From the NCBI GenBank assembly GCA_023078685.1, contig JALGAS010000001.1, positions 4,402,001 to 4,466,000 of the forward strand: a stretch of 64,000 nucleotides of DNA, written 5' to 3'. Source of the stretch: Neopestalotiopsis rosae. Taxonomy: Eukaryota; Ascomycota; Sordariomycetes; Amphisphaeriales; Sporocadaceae. Made by a program: the position numbers and the translations under genes. Numbering within the stretch: position 1 is the first letter of the stretch; every line of letters starts with the position of its first letter. Of this stretch, positions 56,101-64,000 are shown piece after piece. The notes under the pieces are model-generated. The model had not been told where the DNA came from, did no database searches, and saw nothing but the letters and a program-made list of their open reading frames with translations.

Positions 56101-59100
56101 CAACGGAATAGGACCAGGCAGACAGTACTATTCCGTACGGAATACTTCCTTTCCAACTGGAGAACATGCCGCTATACACTACACTAGACAGCAAGACTTG
56201 TTCTGCCGCTTACCTATAGTATACGTAAAATCACCGCAAGATCTACGCACATTATATGCGCCATATTCTCAACCTGCATATCTGTTTCTCGAGATCCGGA
56301 GGAGGAAAAAAACACAAACCAAGCACAGAGACGACTGGCCGAAGCGGCGGTGTGAAAGGCATTTCAATCAGTGCAGTCACCACATCACAGTGGGAACTGG
56401 GTCACGACCACCCTCCAATGTGCACTGTACGTAATGCTCGCATGAAGTGATGGACATCCATCTGCCGTGCGTATCAACTCGCCAGGGTCGTTGGCTCCAT
56501 GATCTGAGGGGCCGCAAGGTTAAAGGACCTGCCCACTGTGTTCTGGACTGCCATTACGGAGGCTGCACCCATATTTATTTCCTTTTCTCCTCAGACAATG
56601 AGCGGTGACTCATGGTCAAGTTGATCCAGCAGGCAAGCTCCTCTGGATTGCATCTCAGTTGGAGGCAGTCTCAAGAAGTCTGCAATAGTGTGTGGTGATG
56701 CCCACAGTTTTTGACAATTCCAAAGCAGGAGCAGGGTGGAAAACAAAAGAATGCGAGAATTATTACCTGTCCAATGGCAAGCGACGATTTCAACTGATCA
56801 CGCCAACTTTGCAGAAGCAGGGCCCATCCCAGTGCGGTGTTGCTGTGTGAATGGCTCACTGAGGGAAGGGAAAAGCAATCCTGCTATGATCATGGTCCGG
56901 CATAGGGTAACTTGTCGCATTGGGAAGCCCAACCTCGAGCCCATTGGTCAATCCGTGCTAGCTCTTCAGGGGAACACATCCAGCATTTCCAATGTGTCCT
57001 AGCGGACTGGCGAGCCGTGCCCGTACGCTACTGTACTATGTAACATGGTAGCAACAGCACTGTGCCGTCGGCCGCAGCTCTCTTGGGGCGATCATTTTCT
57101 GAGGAGCAGTGTCTTTCCTAACCCCCCGGGCGCAAAAACAAACCGCCAGGATCCCTCGCGAGGACGCTCAGACTCGCCGTTTTCCTTCTCGTTGGCCTGC
57201 AGCTGTCAAAGAGATAAAGTTTGTCCCACCCGCGCTGCGACCTAGGAGAAAATCTATGAGATGGTTACTACCGATCCTCATGCCCAAGCAAGATGGAGTT
57301 GCATTCATGTCTACACTACAGTAGTACCTTAGCCGGCCGGCACTCGAGAGCAAGATCTTTTCATAAAGACATTGCAAACACAGTAGAGAAGGAAAAGCAG
57401 AGGGGTAGAGCAACATCGCAATTCATATCCCATCAGTCTGATTCTGTGAACGCATAAGTTATTAACCGTTTGTGGTCGGCCCCGGCTTCGGCAGTAGTAG
57501 AGATGAAGCCAAGGCAATCCAACTAGGTCTGCTTGGAAACGGCAGATGCCATCACAACTGGAATTCTGGCCCCCATCTATTCCTCTCGACTTCTATCTGC
57601 GGCAAAGATATGCCACGGTGCTGTGGGATCGTGATCCCCAGGGCTTGCCTGCCTGACAAGCTGCAAGCTATGCAACGCAATGAAATTTCTTCAGACTCCA
57701 GAGCCTATTTTAGTTCGCCAGGAACAACATCAGTGATCCTTACGCAAAAGGAGTGAGCAACGATCGCTCTACTGATTACTCCTTTTCACAACAAGTGCTA
57801 CAGTACGATGCACGCAATAAGCAGGAAAAACAAAAATAAGATGGAATAATAAAAGGAACAAAAATAAAATCAGCAAATCTCTCAGAATGCGCCGTGCAGC
57901 CAAAGCACGCGATGACAGGTCACAAACTACCTAGCGGATCGTTAGAACAAACTCCACGTTCTCGTGGGTCTGGTCCTAGCAACTAGCCCAGAGGTCGAAC
58001 CTGCGACAACTACTCTCGGTCGACAAGGTTGCCCTTGGGCGGGCTTTTTGCAGTGCAGAGTGTCAAAGAGATGAGTCGCATGGCTTCTTCCGCCATCTCG
58101 AAGACCTCGAAGCCTTCTCCTTGTGGAAGCAAGCCAACCCACCTTGGGCTTGGGCGAATATTCCGTACATAGTACGTTGAGGAGAAGAGCAACGGCGTCG
58201 TCGTGCTCACCCCGGTAGCCCTGTAGATAGCAACTACGACTACACTGTTGCTACCACGTACTACCGCTACTAGCAGATAATATAGTGTTAGTGCACATGG
58301 TAGCGTACCAACGTATGTAGATTCGAAGATCGACGGCTTGTCCATGCGAGCGCCGAAGTGGATAGGAGACGACGAAGCTACGGAGCCCATTCATGATCCA
58401 AAACTCGCGGCACCATCCCAAGGTCGATTTCGGGTGGAGTGGAACTCATAATTGATCAATGGTTTTTTTGATGATGCCTCCTGTCCGTCTGCTCACCTGA
58501 GCTGAGCCGGGGCCTACCCAACTCATCTCATACTACCACCGGGAGATATTTGACAGAACCGTCTGCCGCCAACATCTCATTTTGGCCTTGGTCTTGGCGC
58601 TATTCTCATCTCTCGTCTCCTCTAAAAGGATCCCGCTCGCTTTCCTGACTGTGATTGTCAAAGCACCAGGGTCCAGTCAGCCGACTACCAGCGCAGACCT
58701 ATCCATCCGCTTAAGCTAGCATTGGTGCTGGTTCTCGTACCTGCACAAGAACACAGCCGGCCATAAACTTAATTGCACCCCTGCCCTCGACGAACCTCCT
58801 CGCTCCTGGAGATATTACGAAAACCACCCGCCCTCGACTCCCGGGTAACAAACAAAAAAGAGTGGACGCAGCAAACTTCGTATACTCCTGGAGAGTAAGA
58901 AAAAGAGAATTGTCTTCTACGAAAAGGTGTACCTGCCTGCCTTCCCGTCTTCGGTTCCGATTCGACAAGAAAGGAAGACTGGACGAGCAGGGTTCTTTGA
59001 CGAATAAGCACGCGCTGGCTTGGAACGATAGGCCGCTTACATATTCGCCATCCGCTGCTGCATCATACAGACACGAAGACTTCGCAGAAACAAATCATTC

Positions 59101-61427
59101 ATTCTTTTTCTTTTCTTCGCCGTGGTGGAATTTCTGGGGTTTTCGACAGATACGACGACAACTCTTTTCGACTTTGGAGTGGCCCTATTTCCTCAGCTGC
59201 ACGCAACCTGGCAAGCAGATCCACAACGTCATTGCTTCTCCTCGAAGAGAGCTGGCTCTCAAAAAGTATGTTCTTGATAGTAGTTTCCATTCATGCTGCT
59301 GTTCCCCTTCACGCCCATCAAATTCTGTCCATATATGCCTAGCAGAGAAGCCTAGGGATAGTCTTGGCATTGTCTCTCGCATCATTGAGCAAGTGCTCCA
59401 TTGCGAGGCCTGGTCCATGGTTATCTTTTCGATAGTTGGGATTTATGCGCAACCCCCATGCCGCGCGAAGCCAGCCCGTATGCTGTGCAACCGCCCTTCG
59501 CAGGTCCTCGCGTAGGTACGACCTCAGCGTGTGCGGCGAAAGCTCGTCGGGGCCGGTCAATACTAGGACCTATCCCAAAGCCTTGCCAGAAGGGCGCCTA
59601 GAGTGACGAATGCGTGAAGCGCTCCCCTATTTGTTCGGAAACCCATCATGTTATGCACATGGAGTACGGCCCGCGCTGAAGAGCACAGCTGAGCTTCATC
59701 GAGACGGGAACACCATGTGTGTATTCCTCGATCGCAGGTTCTGATGATGCACTTTGGTGGCTGACATCGGGAATTTTGTTGTTGTATTCTCACACCAATG
59801 CTCGGTTTCTACTTCCGTATATGCAGCTGATATTTGATTCAATACTGACCTCTATCTCTCTCTCGTCGTGTTTAGTTGGTTCTATATTTGTTCCGAAGAC
59901 CCCCCATTGACAAGACTTTGCTCCTCCACGAGTACAAGACTGCCTACATTGCTTTGTCAACGTTTACATCATCCTCGCTTACACTCATTTTCTCGCTTGC
60001 GGTTCTCCACGACCCAACAACGAGTAACCAAGCACACACACACACAAAAAAAAAGTCCACTTCTCGTCAGCAAAACAACGGGACAAGTAGGACACGCAGC
60101 CTCGAAAAAGCAAAGCAGCCCGAATCGTCAAAGCACAACGACCCACCGATCGCCGCCGCCATCGGGGCTCCAATCGGAACAAGTCAACGTCGCAGTCACC
60201 GGGGCATTATACATCGTGTCCTTCGGCCCTGTTCCGTGGACGGGTGTCCGATATTTACAAATCTGGCCTCTTCTGCTTTGCTGAAAAGTTCTGGGACGTC
60301 CTCGTGACACACTATCGAAAAATCGAACGCGCGTTCTAGAAGTGGTGGTGTGCATTTTTAGCATCACGCAAGCAGAAACGGGCGACTGCAACGACGGATT
60401 TGGAGTATTCAGTCCCCAAGAAGCTGCAGCCAATAGTCCGACGGCCCGTCTCTTGCACGCGGAGTACAAGGTATGTAAATATATATATTTTCTCACCCAC
60501 CACCGACTGGCGACCGGGCGACAGTCGCGGTACCGATGTCCCAGTAGAGCGTCATTCTTATGGGTTACCTGTTTACGATACTGACATGAAGAAGCGGACC
60601 AATCTGCTGCCAGTGTTTTGATTGCCAATTCCCAGCAGTTTGTCACGGCACAATTCAAACAATCTCGGCCCACGACCAGCTTCCAGGCTCTTGCGTGTGC
60701 TCACCGGGCTTGTGCTGATTAGATCTGTCAAGCGAGAGCAGTAGCTGCATGTCATTATTAACACATTGCCTCTTTTCTCTATTCACCCATTGAGCCGGGA
60801 CTGGCTGCGGCCCACAAACCGACAAGGAGGGAAGATCGGAGAGTCCAGGTTGCAAATCCGCACCAATATTCCCGGCAGGGTAAGTAAGGTCTTGGTCTTT
60901 GCTCTCTTTTTCTTGTCTCCTCTACGGCCCCTCCCCCCGGCCCTGGTAACCTGCCCTGGTCATCATACCCTTGCTCCCATATTGGGTCCTTATTCCCCCC
61001 TTTGGAGCATCACGCATCTTTGCATGAGGATTCATAGTGGACTCTGGCCAGGGTATGAATACAACATGTTATCCTCACACCCTAGCTTCGCCGTCATTCG
61101 ACACCTCGCGAGGCCCCTTCCTACAATCCCTTGTTTGTCACTACACCACCGTGTTATAGAGGTGGCACGTTTTTTTTTTTTCTGTCTCTTTCCCCCGCAA
61201 AAAAAAATTCCATTCTCGACTGTTTTCATATTTACTCGACGCGCCTGACGTCAAACACATTCATTTCATACCGTCAGACAGAAAAGGAAGCTGACTCGAC
61301 TCCAGCTTTGAGCTTTGGGAGGGACGTGGAATCAGAGCTTGAGCTCGCACATAATCAACACGACACCAAACCTGCCTGACACCCCTCCGTAGTCAGAGGT
61401 GATACATAACATACTATATAGTACACC
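47160..61427. other. 14.3-kb gene-poor region
   Basis: No coding sequence I can support on either strand. Open frames are short, overlap on several strands and translate to Ser/Arg/Pro-rich sequence without domains. The longest is 212-217 codons (55796-56434 and 58862-59515, both +). The last ~1.6 kb (59850-61427) has features of a fungal promoter and 5' leader: CT-rich runs (near 60900-60945 and 61165-61195), A8-A9 runs and a CACACACAC stretch (60040-60055). Small hexanucleotide CCTGTG/CCCGTG repeats occur at 54536-54565. No tRNA, transposon ends or RIP-like AT collapse were recognised. Confidence 0.6.
54534..54566. repeat. Short hexanucleotide repeat (CCCGTG/CCTGTG)
   Basis: About five imperfect copies of a GTGCCC/GTGCCT unit in tandem. 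It is open in several frames and non-coding as far as can be judged. Confidence 0.7.
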
Positions 61428-63941
61428 ATGTACTCGCCACTTCCCGTATATACGGTTCCCAAGAAGTCGAAGGGATGGAATCCTCGCAAGGGATCCGCTT
61501 CCTTCAAGCCGTCTGATGTCTCGCCACCACAAACGGCCTCTTCTATAAATGCGCCATCATCAAAATTATTCCAAGGTTTCAATGACATGTTGGACCCGGC
61601 ATTAGATGGACCCCCATCGCCAGGACGTCTACGAGCAGTCGCCAACCAGGTGCGCAAGAACTCAGTGGCAGAGAAACACGATAGTCAACAAACCTACTCA
61701 TCTGGTTCGTCTTCTATACTTTCAGCGGCTGATAGGCCGTCTTGGGAGCATGGCATCGAGAGCTTGACTGTATCGCGGAGATCATCACAACGCTCAACTA
61801 CAAGCAGCATGCCCTCGCGAGAGCGACCAGAGAGCACGCAAATTTTCAGCAAATCCATATTTAACCGCAAGGGCAAGGGTCGAAGAGAGAGCAGCGACTT
61901 GGGCTCTTCCGATGCCTCGTTGAACTCTACCGAAGCACCGGCAGATGCCGCGAATGGTCCAAAGGAAGGTAGTTCCTTGAAGTCATTATTGACAAGACGA
62001 AAGACTGCCAAGGAGGATGAGCTACCGCAAAGCAAGATCAAGATCTCAGGGCCTTACAACTTCCAACATCTGGCCCACACGGAGAAGGAGAATGAGTCGC
62101 AACCGGTACGATCAGGTATGGACTTGGCCCAGGACCACTTGGAGATGCGTCGAGTCCACAGACCCAGGAAATCATCTCTCATGGGTGCTGCCCCTCCCGT
62201 GTCGTATCACTCACATTATCATAACGAGTCCTTTTCTTCCCAGCAAGACCCGTCAGCCGGTCCGCATCATGTCGCACATGGCTCGTACGGTGAGCCAGGC
62301 GACATGCGACATGTCTTGCCAACTCCAGCAGTCCCTACTCGATCTGTGAAACGTACTCAATCGCAGGAGCAGTTCCGTGTCCCTCCTCCACGACCGCCAA
62401 GATCGCCCACCGAATACAGCTTTGAGTCCCCCATTGCACCGCCTCCCCGCACGTCTAGTCGGGCGTCGACGCGACCTGAAAGCAGCAATGGCTTCGCTTC
62501 TTCCTTCAGCCCCGATCGATTCCCTGCAGGTGCCGGCATCCGCATCCCTCAGCCAATAGTCTTCCCCTCCACGTGGGAGATATCCAACCAGCCTATCCTG
62601 CCTCGCTCAGGAATTGCAACTATTGACGAGGATGACGTCGCTCCGCACGAGCAGAGATTCTCTCATGCCATTACTACTCCTGATAACGCCGCTTGGCCAT
62701 TGCCCGCTGAAACTGTTACAAACGTGCTACCGGATGTACCAGAGGAGGAAGAAAACCACGGCTTTTCACGATCTCGGATGAGCATGGCAAGCAACAGCTC
62801 TGCTCTGCGCGGCAGCGTCTCCGTCCCACTCCTCCGCCAGATTTCTCAGCCCCAGAACGCACCAAATGCCAGACCTCCGAGCGGTGCATCAGAGACGCTG
62901 GGATGCTTCAACTTACTTGCTGCCCAGCGTGCTCTCCGAGCCAGCATGGACGACGATGCAAGTGTTTATGAAGACGAGCTGGACGAGGTGGACAACTGGG
63001 AGGATGACATCGATTACTGCTATGATCACGCCGCCGAGGCTGACTGCGACTATGCATGGGAGCGACCATCGATGGACATGGCCCGAGAGCCCTCGCCGAC
63101 AATGGATGCAATGGGCTTCAGATACCCCGATTACGGGTCCGGCTCGACCGGTCTTCTCTCGCCGCCCGGCCGTGACGACGTCCCAGCACTGAGCCCTGTC
63201 AGCCAGATTTCCAACTACACGCAGAACGAGGCAAAGACGCCCACTGTAATTGTGCCCGTGACTTCAAACTTTTCCCTGCCCAGGCGGGACAGCTCGGCAG
63301 TACTCGTTCGAAGCCACAGCCACAGTCGCAACGTATCCCACGCCGACAGCTTCAAGGAAGCTGCCACATTCGATCTGTCCCCGTCGTTGCTGATTCCCGG
63401 CGACTACCACCAACAGATGCTTCTTCACGAGCGAGGCGAGCTGCGCGAGGAGGACGAGGATTACTTGGTAGCACCGCTGTCACCCTCGGGCTCACACTTT
63501 GCCCAGTCCCCCAAGACCGTCCTTGCACGTTGCAGTGCCTCGACCACTGATTCCATCTTCTCCAACCGCCACAAATCGACCACTTCAACGTCGACAACCC
63601 TGACGCGATGGACCTCGACCAGCACCCACGTGGATGGCTGGCAACCAGAGGAGAAGGAGCTCATGCATGCTTCCAGCTTTGACAGGAGCGCCATTAGCCC
63701 ATTGCCTGAGCTCGAGGAGAGCCACTTTAGACGCGACACCAGTGCCGAGCGCCACGCCCGGGCACAGTCTCATGCCAACTTCCTCCCCAAGTCCAACTCT
63801 GCGACCAACATGTCTGATCACTTGAAGTCCGGGCCCGAGTTGGTCAAGACCCGCCGCCGAGCCAAGACCACGAGTCGCAGCCACAACCAGGCTCCCGTGT
63901 CGCTTGGCCTCTTTCCCTCTGTCATGAACAACCGCGTCTAG
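61428..63941 (+). CDS. CRIB-motif, Ser/Pro-rich protein (putative Cdc42/Rac effector)
   Basis: Single exon, 837 residues; ATG in context ACACCATGT. Most of the protein is low-complexity, rich in Ser, Pro, Arg and Thr, with many PPRPP and RxxS-type elements, and is probably disordered and phosphorylated. One clear motif stands out: ISGPYNFQHLAHT at residues 206-218. It fits the CRIB (p21-binding) consensus I-S-x-P-x(2-4)-F-x-H-x(2)-H, with Thr-Glu in place of the final Val-Gly. CRIB proteins bind GTP-loaded Cdc42 or Rac and organise polarity; yeast Gic proteins are small examples. An acidic stretch (about residues 510-545, EDELDEVDNWEDD) and a conserved-looking C-terminus (SLGLFPSVMNNRV) may be other interaction sites. 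No kinase domain is present, so it is a scaffold or effector and not a PAK. The long gene-free upstream region suggests complex transcriptional control (inference). Confidence 0.8.
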   Translation: MYSPLPVYTVPKKSKGWNPRKGSASFKPSDVSPPQTASSINAPSSKLFQGFNDMLDPALDGPPSPGRLRAVANQVRKNSVAEKHDSQQTYSSGSSSILSAADRPSWEHGIESLTVSRRSSQRSTTSSMPSRERPESTQIFSKSIFNRKGKGRRESSDLGSSDASLNSTEAPADAANGPKEGSSLKSLLTRRKTAKEDELPQSKIKISGPYNFQHLAHTEKENESQPVRSGMDLAQDHLEMRRVHRPRKSSLMGAAPPVSYHSHYHNESFSSQQDPSAGPHHVAHGSYGEPGDMRHVLPTPAVPTRSVKRTQSQEQFRVPPPRPPRSPTEYSFESPIAPPPRTSSRASTRPESSNGFASSFSPDRFPAGAGIRIPQPIVFPSTWEISNQPILPRSGIATIDEDDVAPHEQRFSHAITTPDNAAWPLPAETVTNVLPDVPEEEENHGFSRSRMSMASNSSALRGSVSVPLLRQISQPQNAPNARPPSGASETLGCFNLLAAQRALRASMDDDASVYEDELDEVDNWEDDIDYCYDHAAEADCDYAWERPSMDMAREPSPTMDAMGFRYPDYGSGSTGLLSPPGRDDVPALSPVSQISNYTQNEAKTPTVIVPVTSNFSLPRRDSSAVLVRSHSHSRNVSHADSFKEAATFDLSPSLLIPGDYHQQMLLHERGELREEDEDYLVAPLSPSGSHFAQSPKTVLARCSASTTDSIFSNRHKSTTSTSTTLTRWTSTSTHVDGWQPEEKELMHASSFDRSAISPLPELEESHFRRDTSAERHARAQSHANFLPKSNSATNMSDHLKSGPELVKTRRRAKTTSRSHNQAPVSLGLFPSVMNNRV

Positions 63942-64000
63942 ATCAAGACGAGATTGGCGATTTGACGGAGGATATATACTCTTATCAACCTACATCACCG

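Noticed and set aside
55796..56434. 212-codon plus-strand open frame in the gene-poor region
   Set aside because: No recognisable domain, Arg/Cys/His-rich composition of random frames, no convincing start context or splice-extended continuation.
58862..59515. 217-codon plus-strand open frame
   Set aside because: No domain; the translation is Ser/Arg/Phe-rich and overlaps several minus-strand frames, as expected of non-coding DNA.

Overview
The window looks like part of a filamentous ascomycete (Pezizomycotina) genome. The protein families are fungal: a Zn2Cys6 regulator, a bifunctional class II/class I diterpene synthase, a LaeA-like methyltransferase, a Pth11-type rhodopsin-domain receptor, an AA9 lytic polysaccharide monooxygenase, and the CHAT and DUF7580-like families. 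The genes carry many short (about 45-115 bp) GT-AG introns with CTAAC/TTAAC-like branch points, and good A-3 start contexts. I cannot name the species from sequence alone.

Layout. 1-862: 3' end of a CHAT-domain gene. 1.4-37.6 kb: a dense block of 14 genes that reads as one secondary-metabolite cluster. In order these are a PhyH-type Fe/2OG dioxygenase (+), a Zn2Cys6 regulator (+), an MFS transporter (-), an FAD monooxygenase (+), P450-A (-), a secreted alpha/beta hydrolase (+), a second MFS transporter (-), a LaeA-like methyltransferase (+), P450-B (-), a rhodopsin-domain membrane protein (+), a GST (-), P450-C (-), P450-D (-, ent-kaurene-oxidase/CYP68-like) and the 996-residue diterpene synthase (+). 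38.3-39.3 kb: an AA9 LPMO (-). 42.0-47.2 kb: a head-to-head pair of fungal signalling-type genes, with a possible ankyrin relic behind the left one. 47.2-61.4 kb: about 14 kb with no gene I can support. 61.4-63.9 kb: an 837-residue CRIB-motif protein, probably a Cdc42/Rac effector.

How the genes may work together (inference). The only backbone-forming enzyme in the window is the diterpene synthase. It has both the DxDD protonation motif and class I metal-binding motifs, so it should cyclise GGPP through a copalyl-type diphosphate to a polycyclic diterpene. P450-D lies beside it across a divergent promoter and would be the natural first oxidase. Three more P450s, the FAD monooxygenase, the PhyH dioxygenase, the methyltransferase and perhaps the GST and hydrolase would decorate the product. 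The two MFS proteins would export it, and the Zn2Cys6 protein would control the locus. No GGPP synthase, PKS, NRPS or prenyltransferase is visible, so GGPP must come from elsewhere. An alternative is that the left part (1.4-26 kb) belongs to another cluster whose backbone gene lies outside the window.

Gene models for most multi-exon genes were built by hand from splice signals. Every model I completed closes in frame, but none has transcript support here.
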